Origin: JAHCHG01 sp041394845
GTDB lineage: Bacteria > Acidobacteriota > Blastocatellia > Pyrinomonadales > Pyrinomonadaceae
DNA: 64,000 nucleotides
NCBI GenBank assembly: GCA_041394845.1
Contig: JAWKHL010000001.1
Coordinates: 1,054,001 to 1,118,000, forward strand
Direction: 5' to 3'
The position numbers and the translations under genes were made by a program. The notes beneath the pieces are model-generated. The model was not told the origin of the DNA. It was given only the letters and a program-made list of their open reading frames with translations, and did no database searches. Positions 35,536-42,246 of the stretch are shown here, piece after piece. Numbering within the stretch: position 1 is the first letter of the stretch; each line of letters starts with the position of its first letter.

Positions 35536-35689
35536 CACTGCAATTCTATCAAATCTACTTCGAAATTTGCGGGGTGAAAGTGCGGGTGGTCAAGAAGGGG
35601 GTGAACCGGACCCTCCGGTCATCAGCTTAGCAACCGACGAAAAGGGGAATGACCGGATTGCCTGTTTTATTGAGGTTCCTATCATCTAA
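35516..35689 (+). CDS. possible 57-residue small protein overlapping the DUF6702 3' end
   Basis: An ATG at 35516 lies 20 bases before the end of the DUF6702 frame and opens a 57-codon frame, 'MSKFRSSTAILSNLLRNLRG...' ending 'RIACFIEVPII'. Overlap with the upstream gene would permit coupling. No ribosome site is evident, no family is recognised, and the first 19 codons read through a hairpin. It may well be chance. Confidence 0.2.
   Translation: MSKFRSSTAILSNLLRNLRGESAGGQEGGEPDPPVISLATDEKGNDRIACFIEVPII
35520..35570. repeat. perfect 16-bp inverted repeat at the DUF6702 stop codon
   Basis: GCAAATTTCGAAGTAG (35520-35535) and CTACTTCGAAATTTGC (35555-35570) are exact inverted copies separated by 19 bases. 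No T run follows, so it is not a standard intrinsic terminator. It could stabilise the mRNA 3' end or be the remnant of a mobile repeat. Confidence 0.7.
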
Positions 35690-35873
35690 TGAAAAATAGC
35701 TTGAAACGTTACAAGTTTTTTCAAAAAATATTTGAAAAAAAACGGAGATTTTGAAAAAAAACCGAAAAAACTTGTTTTATATTCAAACCGACTTTCCTAC
35801 TCACGGCGTTTTTTTATCAAAAGAAATAAAAGTGATACACTTTTTGAGCCAAAATATTTTTAGGAGTTAAAAG
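35536..35873. other. intergenic region before the IolE-like gene
   Basis: These 338 bases hold the right arm of the 16-bp inverted repeat and the doubtful small ORF ending at 35689. An AT-rich stretch (35700-35873) that must contain the promoter of the next operon follows. No clear -35/-10 pair was found. A ribosome site AGGAG precedes the ATG at 35874. Confidence 0.45.
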
Positions 35874-36719
35874 ATGAAAATAGCGTTAAACGGGGCGACC
35901 ACAATGCACGCCGATCTGGAAACCGATATCAAGGCCGCCTCGATGGCGGGTTACGATCTGATCGAGATTTGGGCGGCCAAATTGAGAGATTTTTTAAAGA
36001 CCAAAACAACCGGAGACTTAAAACAAATTCTGGCTGAAAATGAAATCCAGCCTTACAGCATCAATTCGATCGAACATATCACTTTCAGAACGGCAGAAGA
36101 TTATCAGCAGATTAAGGCCGAATGTGCGGAGTTGTCAGAAATTGCGGGGGAGATCGGTTGTCCGTATCTGGTTGTGGTTCCCGGGAAAATGCCCGAAAAT
36201 GACGACCGGGAACAAATAATGGCGGAATCGATCAGGGTTTTAAACAATTTGGCAGACATTTCCGAGAAAAACGGGGTTTCTCTGGCCTTTGAGTTTTTGG
36301 GGCAAACCGATTGTTCGGTTCAGACTCTGGATTTTTGTAAAGAAATCGTTGAACGGGTGAATCGGCCGAGCATTGGTTTGGTAATTGATACGTTTCATTT
36401 TTACGCCGGAAACTCCTCTTTTGGGGCCATCGAAACATTAAACCCGGAAAAACTTTTTATTTTTCACATCAATGATGCGGAAAATCTGCCGAAGGAGGAA
36501 TTGACCGACGCGCATCGTCTCTATCCCGGAGAGGGGATTTTGCCCATCAGGGAAATAAAAGACCGTTTTGACCGGATCGGTTACGACAAAATGGTTTCGA
36601 TCGAAATATTCCGGCCCGAATATTGGAATCAGGACCCCTTCGAAGTTGCGATAAAAGCACGCCGGGCCACGATTGAAGTGTTAAATCTTGAAAATCTCGC
36701 CGCCGGGGGAAGCTGGTAA
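35874..36719 (+). CDS. sugar phosphate isomerase/epimerase family protein (IolE-like TIM barrel)
   Basis: This is a 281-residue AP-endonuclease-2/xylose-isomerase-like TIM barrel. Metal-binding motifs are visible: 'VSLAFEFLGQTDCSVQ' with Glu, 'GLVIDTFHFYAG' with Asp and His, 'FIFHINDAENLP' with His and Asp, and 'KMVSIEIFRPEYW' with Glu. Members isomerise or dehydrate sugars and inositols. It is followed after 11 bases by a Gfo/Idh/MocA dehydrogenase, a pair typical of inositol or sugar oxidation pathways. The exact substrate cannot be assigned. Confidence 0.85.
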   Translation: MKIALNGATTMHADLETDIKAASMAGYDLIEIWAAKLRDFLKTKTTGDLKQILAENEIQPYSINSIEHITFRTAEDYQQIKAECAELSEIAGEIGCPYLVVVPGKMPENDDREQIMAESIRVLNNLADISEKNGVSLAFEFLGQTDCSVQTLDFCKEIVERVNRPSIGLVIDTFHFYAGNSSFGAIETLNPEKLFIFHINDAENLPKEELTDAHRLYPGEGILPIREIKDRFDRIGYDKMVSIEIFRPEYWNQDPFEVAIKARRATIEVLNLENLAAGGSW

Positions 36720-36730
36720 ATCTGGATTTT

Positions 36731-37702
36731 ATGGATAAGGTAAAGATCGGAATCATCGGAACGGGTTACATTGGCAATGTCCACGCCCGTATCTATTCCA
36801 GGGATGAAAGAGCCGAGGTGGCGGCTCTTTTTGACATCGTTCCCGAAAAAGCGGAGAAAACGGCCAAAACAGTTGGCGGGCGGGTTTGTTCTTCACGGGA
36901 GGAGCTTTTCGAATATTCCGACGCGGTTTTGGTTTGCACTCCGAACAAAACCCATAAGGAGATCGCATCTCATGCCGTGGGGGAAAATAAACACGTTTTT
37001 TGCGAAAAACCTTTTTCCATCGGTTTGGAGGACGCCGGGAAATTATTAGAGATGGCGCAGCGGGGCGGAAAAGTTTTTCAGGTTGGCCACAATCGCCGGT
37101 ACGCTCCGGTTTACGTCAAACTCAGGGAATTGCTAAAGGATGATAAAGCCCATTCGGCCCACATAAAAATGAACCGCGGGGAACTCGTCAACCCGGTTTG
37201 GACCGGAGACGTCAATGTTACGGGCGGTTTTTTGTATGAAACCACCATTCACCTTTTCGATATGATCCGATTCCAGTTCGGTGAGATCTCGGAACTGGTG
37301 GCCTACGGTTCCCAACATGAATATCCCGAACTGGACGAGTTTTCAATCATTTTTAAGTTTAAAAACGGGTTCCATTGCACGTTCGCCTCGTCATCCGATG
37401 CCAGTTGGCATTTTCCTTTTGAAAGGATCGAGGTCTTCTGCCACCACCGGACCATAATTACTCAGGAAATGGACAATTTGCTGGATTCGAAAGGAATTGA
37501 GCCGGATTTTCAAACTTATTCCTATAACATGGTTGAAAAAGAGGAGCGTTGGGGTTACGTTCAGGAGGATGCCGCTTTTATTGATTCCATTTTGGAGAAA
37601 CAAACGCCACCGGTTACGGCGTTTGACGGATTTAAGTCGGTTGAACTTGTAGAAACGGTTTACAAGGCGATAAAAACTGGGGAAAAGATTTTTTTCGATT
37701 GA
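36731..37702 (+). CDS. Gfo/Idh/MocA family NAD(P)-dependent oxidoreductase
   Basis: This is a 323-residue dehydrogenase. An N-terminal Rossmann fold has 'GIIGTGYIGNVHARIYSR'. The catalytic Lys of the family is in 'FCEKPFSIGLEDA', and a C-terminal alpha/beta substrate domain has 'TGGFLYETTIHLFDMIRFQF', where Asp and His lie in the usual active-site positions. It is close in pattern to inositol 2-dehydrogenases (IolG). It forms a two-gene operon with the IolE-like protein. It probably oxidises a cyclitol or sugar in the cytoplasm. Confidence 0.88.
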   Translation: MDKVKIGIIGTGYIGNVHARIYSRDERAEVAALFDIVPEKAEKTAKTVGGRVCSSREELFEYSDAVLVCTPNKTHKEIASHAVGENKHVFCEKPFSIGLEDAGKLLEMAQRGGKVFQVGHNRRYAPVYVKLRELLKDDKAHSAHIKMNRGELVNPVWTGDVNVTGGFLYETTIHLFDMIRFQFGEISELVAYGSQHEYPELDEFSIIFKFKNGFHCTFASSSDASWHFPFERIEVFCHHRTIITQEMDNLLDSKGIEPDFQTYSYNMVEKEERWGYVQEDAAFIDSILEKQTPPVTAFDGFKSVELVETVYKAIKTGEKIFFD

Positions 37703-37744
37703 TAAACGTGCTTGGAAAACAGAACTTTTTCACCAACATTGCGT

Positions 37745-37750
37745 TATAAT
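37745..37750 (+). promoter_or_regulatory. -10 box of the zinc-ribbon gene
   Basis: A consensus TATAAT lies 40 bases before the ATG at 37791. No good -35 box is present at 16-18 bases. GGAGG lies directly upstream of the ATG. Confidence 0.4.
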
Positions 37751-37790
37751 AATTGAGATTCTTTTCAAAAAATTGGCGTAGGAGGTAAAG

Positions 37791-38291
37791 ATGATTAAGT
37801 GCAACAATTGCGGGCAAGTAAACGCTCAAGAAAGTAATTTTTGCCGTTTTTGCGGGACAAAAATTATTCTTCAAACTCCGAACCAATTTATTCCCCAACC
37901 CCAAAACGGAAACCGAAATTACGAATTTGCCCCCCCACGGCCCCATGTGTGGAAGACAGACGAATTTCAGATCCCCGAGAAAAATTCTAATGTCAATCGT
38001 CAGGCCCCGCCGATTAATCAGGTCCAGCCCCTGGGAAATCTAAATGCGACGGCGCAACAAAACCTGCACGCTCAACCTTTGGCGCAATATCAACCAAGTC
38101 ATTTGGCCTACGGTTACCGTTGCCCGAGATGCGCCAGCCAATTGCTGCCCAAGATCGAGAGAAAAATTTCAAGCATTGGCTGGGTCGTTTTCGCGGTTTT
38201 GCTGGTGATGTTTTTTCCTCTTTTCTGGATCGGATTGTTGATCAAAGAGGAAAAACGGGTTTGTCCGGTCTGTAATCTGCGGATCGATTAA
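37791..38291 (+). CDS. zinc-ribbon membrane protein of unknown function
   Basis: This is a 166-residue protein. An N-terminal zinc ribbon ('CNNCGQVNAQESNFCRFCG') is followed by a Pro/Gln/Asn-rich linker (about 30-105). A second cysteine pair comes next ('YRCPRCASQLL'), then a membrane helix (about 129-149, 'VVFAVLLVMFFPLFWIGLLI') and a closing 'CPVCNL' pair. The two later cysteine pairs probably form one ribbon interrupted by the membrane helix, as in LITAF-like proteins. Ribosome site TAGGAGG is strong. It is monocistronic. No function can be stated. Confidence 0.7.
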   Translation: MIKCNNCGQVNAQESNFCRFCGTKIILQTPNQFIPQPQNGNRNYEFAPPRPHVWKTDEFQIPEKNSNVNRQAPPINQVQPLGNLNATAQQNLHAQPLAQYQPSHLAYGYRCPRCASQLLPKIERKISSIGWVVFAVLLVMFFPLFWIGLLIKEEKRVCPVCNLRID

Positions 38292-38348
38292 ATAAGCTGT
38301 TTTAATTCAAACAAAAAATCCAAATTAGTCGGAAATTCCTGGCCGGGG

Positions 38349-39317
38349 TTAGCGGTGATAATAACCCTCCGGATGCTCTATTTTTACCTCGGGATTGGTG
38401 CTGTAAACTTTGACCTTATGGTAGCCCTTCTTCAAATGGGTCGAAAGGTAGGTTAGGGCAAATTGCCGGTTTAATAAAATTCCCAAATCCCTAAAAAACG
38501 GTTCAAAACTGACCGGGGTAAAAGTTCCTTGGAAGAAGGCCCGGCCCCCGGTTTCATCGGATAATTTGTTGAGGGAACTTTGGGCGTTTAGGATCAAATT
38601 TGAATTTCCGTTCTGGGTTAAACTGGCCGAAGCATAAAATGAATAAATGGCCACCCCTGCTCTTTGAGCGCGAAGGATGGCTTTTTCCAGGTCCTGGCTT
38701 TGACCGGGTATGGAACTGCTGAAACCATTGGAAACATCCAATCCGTCGGAAAAAAGCAGAATGGCTCGTCTTCCGTTCGGAAGCGCTTCAAACCTTTTCA
38801 GAGTATCGATCACGCCATCATAGGGATTTCGGGGGGCGACACCGGAAACCCCGGTTACAATCCGAATGGATTTAGCCGCCGCTTCGAGGTCGTCCGTAAA
38901 CTTCTGCTCGATATCGAGGCTTCCGCCCCTTAAATAGGCAACCATAACCCTTGAGCCGCGGGGCAGTTGGCGGATAAATTCTTTTATTTTTTTCAAATGA
39001 AGATTGACATCGGTGGAAAGGTCGTCCTGAATTACAAGGGCCAAAGCCAAAGGGGTATTGCTGACGCTTTTGATCGAAAGGATAATTTGCTGGTCCTGAT
39101 CTTCCTCGACAATAATTTGACCGGCTTCGATAAATTCCTCGGCTTGATCCTCTTTTAATTCCTGTTTTGTAAAAATGGAGATGGGAATGGTAACAGTTCG
39201 GACCCCTTCATTTTTATTCTTTTTTTTCTTTTCCGGGGGTTGGGCCAGACCGGAAACAAAAAGGATCGGGAATGCCAAAAAGATTGCCAAGGTTATGATC
39301 AGTTTTCGATTTTTCAT
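38349..39317 (-). CDS. exported VWA-domain protein
   Basis: This is a 322-residue protein. A signal peptide (about 1-25, 'FLAFPILFVSGLAQ') is followed by a short beta region and a von Willebrand A domain (about 88-285). The metal site is degenerate: 'VIQDDLSTDVN' stands where DxSxS is expected, and 'LLFSDGLDVSNG' matches the later Asp motif. Many such genes occur in Acidobacteria, where the domain is annotated 'VWFA-related', with unknown function. ATG 39317 has AAAGGG upstream. It has no operon partner. Confidence 0.8.
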   Translation of the reverse strand: MKNRKLIITLAIFLAFPILFVSGLAQPPEKKKKNKNEGVRTVTIPISIFTKQELKEDQAEEFIEAGQIIVEEDQDQQIILSIKSVSNTPLALALVIQDDLSTDVNLHLKKIKEFIRQLPRGSRVMVAYLRGGSLDIEQKFTDDLEAAAKSIRIVTGVSGVAPRNPYDGVIDTLKRFEALPNGRRAILLFSDGLDVSNGFSSSIPGQSQDLEKAILRAQRAGVAIYSFYASASLTQNGNSNLILNAQSSLNKLSDETGGRAFFQGTFTPVSFEPFFRDLGILLNRQFALTYLSTHLKKGYHKVKVYSTNPEVKIEHPEGYYHR

Positions 39318-39455
39318 ATACACCCTTTTTATTGACCTATTGGTTTAAAATCAGAATTTTAAAAAGATTTTACATTATTTTTACCGGAACTGAAATTTTA
39401 TGATGCCTCAGGTTTGAATTAAGTTTACAGAATTTGTAGAGTTAAAGCGATAAAC

Positions 39456-40232
39456 ATGGATCAATTAGAGAAAATTTACGAGGTTTCAAACAAGGATTTA
39501 TTAAAGGAAAAAGGCCTTCGTTACGGAGCCATCGCTTCGCCTTTGGTTTTATCAATTGTTCCCGCCGTTCTTTTTTTTGTGCTTGGTCTTTTGTTTAGCT
39601 CATTTTTCTTTTTTTTAAGCCCCCTGACGCTGGTCGGTGGTTTTGTCCTCGGTTTAATAATTTCGGTCGGTTTGCTTTTTTATCGATCAAGTTGGTTAAA
39701 AAACATTCGAGAGCGAATTGCCGTCGATGGGATCAGGGCCGAAGAGGTTGATTGGTTCAAAAACGAGATGACCTCCGAAGAAAAAAAAGCCCTTAAGGAA
39801 ATCGAAAGTCGGAATCTATTGTTAGCCGATGCTTATCGGGACACCTTGGCGGCCCGCTTGACGGCAACCAGAATAAAAAAGGCCACCAACAGGGAATTGC
39901 TGCTGGCCAAAAAAAGACAGAACAAGGTTCGTTATTTGAAATCCGATAACAGTAAGGGGCTTTTGGAAGAGATCGAGACCGATATTGAAAAACTGCAGAA
40001 AATAAAAACCGAAGCCGATGAAATGAAGGTTGAGGCCCAGACCCGCCTGCAAATGATCGAAGGGACCGCCCGTCGGGGAACCGACCTGGCCGGGACGGAA
40101 CTGATTTTAAAGAAACTTTCGGCCCGGACTTCGGAACTGCCGCTGGCTTTGGAAACGGCAAAAATGGAGGAGGAGTACCGGAAGGAATTTGAAAAGGAAT
40201 TCGAAAAAGAGTTGGAGGAACAGGGACTTTAA
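39456..40232 (+). CDS. membrane-anchored coiled-coil protein of unknown function
   Basis: This is a 258-residue protein. Two adjacent hydrophobic helices (about 26-75, 'PLVLSIVPAVLFFVLGLLF' and 'LVGGFVLGLIISVGLLF') are followed by a long charged region (about 85-258) predicted as coiled coil, ending in Glu/Lys-rich 'EEEYRKEFEKEFEKELEEQ'. No family is recognised. It is convergent with ymdB, with nine bases between them. The start lacks a clear ribosome site. Confidence 0.65.
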   Translation: MDQLEKIYEVSNKDLLKEKGLRYGAIASPLVLSIVPAVLFFVLGLLFSSFFFFLSPLTLVGGFVLGLIISVGLLFYRSSWLKNIRERIAVDGIRAEEVDWFKNEMTSEEKKALKEIESRNLLLADAYRDTLAARLTATRIKKATNRELLLAKKRQNKVRYLKSDNSKGLLEEIETDIEKLQKIKTEADEMKVEAQTRLQMIEGTARRGTDLAGTELILKKLSARTSELPLALETAKMEEEYRKEFEKEFEKELEEQGL

Positions 40233-40241
40233 ACCACTGTT

Positions 40242-41021
40242 CTAACAATTTCTTCTGATTCTGGTGATGTTTCGGGCTTTTCCCGTGATCTCGTCAATAT
40301 CAATCACGACGGCGCAAATCCAGACTTCACCCTTCGAATGCCGCGCCCTTTTAACCGGGAATGTGGTAAAACGTTTTATCACATCCTCTTTATTCATTCC
40401 GATTACGCCTGAATAACTGCCCGTCATTCCAATATCGGTGATAAAAGCGGTTCCCCGTTCCAGAATTCGCTCATCAGCGGTTTGTATATGTGTGTGAGAA
40501 CCCACAACGGCCGAGACCCGTCCGTCGAGATACCATCCCATTGCATTTTTTTCCGAGGTCGCTTCGCAATGCATATCCACCAGCCGAATTTTCACCTCAT
40601 CCGGAATTTTTTTTATTTGTTGGTCCGCAATCTTGAAGGGGTCATCCACATTTGGCGGCATAAAAACCCGACCCAACAAATTGAGTATCGCGATCGATTG
40701 ATTGCCGATTTTTCCCACAAACAGACCGCTCCCCGGAGTTCCCGGAGGGTAATTTGCCGGGCGCAAAAGTTTCCCGTTTTTTTTTATATAAGGAATAATT
40801 TCGGATTTATCAAAGATATGATTCCCGGAGGTCATCAGGTCAATCCCGGAATTAAAGAAATTTTCGGCAATATCTGGAGTTACGGAGAACCCGCCGGCCA
40901 TGTTTTCGGCGTTGAGGGTGGCCACATCAACGGAAAATTCACGCCGGAGGGATTCGATATTTTCCAACACCGCCCGGCGACCCGGGCGGGAAACGACATC
41001 CGCGATCATCAAAACATTCAT
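40242..41021 (-). CDS. ymdB: YmdB/TIGR00282-family metallophosphoesterase
   Basis: This is a 259-residue enzyme with 'MNVLMIADVVSRPGRRAV' (metal-binding Asp), 'NAENMAGGF' (Asn, Glu), 'LMTSGNHIFDKSE' (Asn-His), 'DMHCEATSEKNAMGWYLDG' and 'GSHTHIQTADE' (His-x-His). The B. subtilis member hydrolyses 2',3'-cAMP and affects biofilm formation. The usual first motif reads G-D; here it is A-D. The ymdB gene commonly follows zapA, 6S RNA and rny. Here rny is not adjacent. Confidence 0.9.
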   Translation of the reverse strand: MNVLMIADVVSRPGRRAVLENIESLRREFSVDVATLNAENMAGGFSVTPDIAENFFNSGIDLMTSGNHIFDKSEIIPYIKKNGKLLRPANYPPGTPGSGLFVGKIGNQSIAILNLLGRVFMPPNVDDPFKIADQQIKKIPDEVKIRLVDMHCEATSEKNAMGWYLDGRVSAVVGSHTHIQTADERILERGTAFITDIGMTGSYSGVIGMNKEDVIKRFTTFPVKRARHSKGEVWICAVVIDIDEITGKARNITRIRRNC

Positions 41022-41124
41022 AAAAAATAAAAAGCTCCAAATTCAAGATATTAAGTAGGGGCAAAAATAATATGCCTGAAACCAAATCCGGAATCTGGAA
41101 CTTGAAAAAATTGGCAAAAGAATA

Positions 41125-41335
41125 CCACAAAAGCCGTGCCGAACGTTTGAATTGAACCTGTAAAATACAGGTGGGTGACCTTTTGCCCGGAAGGGCATCG
41201 GAGCCATTTTCTCCGGCAGATCTCTTACTTTGAAAGACTGCACCGAAAACGGCATCGGTCTCCCTTTCTTCAAATGTTGGCTCAATTATTGACGCGTTCG
41301 GTCACAAACCCCGTAGAAGGTTTCTTCCGCCTGGC
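41125..41335 (-). ncRNA. ssrS: 6S-like structured RNA
   Basis: The minus strand has its own promoter and long-range pairing typical of 6S RNA. Nested stems of a closing rod are AAGCC/GGCTT near the ends, CCGAACG (41295-41301) with CGTTCGG (41139-41145), and AATTGAGCC (41279-41287) with GGTTCAATT (41150-41158). A large internal region and local hairpins such as TGCCC-TTCC-GGGCA and ACCTGTA-TTT-TACAGGT follow. A TTTTTT run lies about 20 bases after the 3' arm. Position directly downstream of zapA and before ymdB is a known location of ssrS. 6S RNA binds the sigma-70 holoenzyme. No covariance model was run, so the family name is an inference. Confidence 0.62.
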
Positions 41336-41339
41336 TTTG

Positions 41340-41348
41340 ATTGTAACA
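41340..41348 (-). promoter_or_regulatory. extended -10 promoter of the 6S-like RNA
   Basis: The minus strand shows TGTTACAAT, an extended -10 (TGn before TACAAT at 41345-41340). Start of transcription is expected near 41334, exactly at the base of the closing stem of the RNA. Confidence 0.55.
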
Positions 41349-41395
41349 TATGGCTCGGGAAGGCAAAAGGAAAAATTCGAAGGTGGATAATAAAA

Positions 41396-41426
41396 AGGAA
41401 AAAGCCGGAAAAATGATCCGGCTTTT
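41396..41426 (-). terminator. intrinsic terminator of the pheST-zapA operon
   Basis: AAAAGCCGGA pairs with TCCGGCTTTT across a 7-base loop, followed on the minus strand by a T-rich tail, 23 bases after the zapA stop codon. It separates zapA from the 6S-like RNA. Confidence 0.85.
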
Positions 41427-41448
41427 CAAAAATTATGATAAGAAATTA

Positions 41449-41799
41449 CTATTGTTCGGTTTCAACTTCCTGCGGAACGGCATCTTTTTGCTTCAAAACC
41501 CGATCCAGCATTTCGGCACATTCGGCGCTCCGGGAAGCCAGTTGAGCGTCGGCCTGCTCCTGTTGATTTTTCAATTGATGAAATTCATCGGCGATGTGAA
41601 GCGCGGCCAAAATGGCGACTTTCAACGAATCGACGGTCAGGGTTCCCGAGGAAATCTCGCGCATTTTGCCGTCAACATATTCCGCCAGCCGCATAATGTA
41701 TTCGTTGTCACCGTCGGATCGGATGTTATAGGTTTGGTTGTAAATTTCGACCCTGATAGACTGTGCCACGGCATCCGTTTTTTCTTTACTTCCAATCAT
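41449..41799 (-). CDS. zapA: cell division protein ZapA
   Basis: This is a 116-residue cytoplasmic protein. The ZapA domain has 'SIRVEIYNQTYNIRSDGD' and 'YIMRLAEYVDGKMREIS', followed by a coiled coil ('LAALHIADEFHQLKNQQEQ') and a polar tail. ZapA bundles FtsZ filaments at the division site. It lies eight bases after the ZapB-like coiled-coil gene, in the pheS-pheT operon, as in many bacteria. Confidence 0.92.
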   Translation of the reverse strand: MIGSKEKTDAVAQSIRVEIYNQTYNIRSDGDNEYIMRLAEYVDGKMREISSGTLTVDSLKVAILAALHIADEFHQLKNQQEQADAQLASRSAECAEMLDRVLKQKDAVPQEVETEQ

Positions 41800-41807
41800 A
41801 AAATAAC

Positions 41808-42089
41808 TTACCTTTGAACGACTTCAGCGACATCCGGTTCGATGATCGTGATCGCATCGAGCATGGCCTCAACCTTAAGTTGAATGGCGTCGCGCTCGGA
41901 CATCAGATCCTCGACTTTTTCTTCAAGCCTTGTTTTTTCGGCCAAAAGACTGCTGACCTCATGCCTTAGGGATGTCATTTCACGTTCTATCTTTTCCTTT
42001 TCTTCGCGCATCTTTTTTGCGAATTCGATTGTCAGATAAATTTTGTCTTCAAGATGCGAGAATTTTTCCATGCCAGATAATCCGCCCAT
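41808..42089 (-). CDS. ZapB-like coiled-coil protein
   Basis: This is a 93-residue protein made almost entirely of heptad coiled coil (about 10-75, 'LEDKIYLTIEFAKKMREE', 'EMTSLRHEVSSLLAEKTRLEE'). I chose ATG 42089, which has GGAGAG at ideal spacing, over a TTG at 42101. Coupling to zapA (eight bases) suggests a ZapB-type partner that links ZapA to other division proteins. Sequence similarity to enterobacterial ZapB is only of the general coiled-coil kind. Confidence 0.7.
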   Translation of the reverse strand: MGGLSGMEKFSHLEDKIYLTIEFAKKMREEKEKIEREMTSLRHEVSSLLAEKTRLEEKVEDLMSERDAIQLKVEAMLDAITIIEPDVAEVVQR

Positions 42090-42246
42090 TTTACTCTCCA
42101 AAGTTTAGATTGTTAAAACTTTCTGTCTGATTATGTTTTTTTTTCCTCAAAACTTCAAGTGTTTTCTGAATTTAAAGTTAAGGAAATGTAAAAAACAAAA
42201 AAGGTTTAAAAGGTTATTTTCAAAAAAGTTCGCCAAAACGGGTTTT

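Noticed and set aside
38349..39317. VWA protein as part of a defence or phage-related system
   Set aside because: Neighbours are unrelated single genes. VWA proteins of this type are frequent in the lineage and have a signal peptide.
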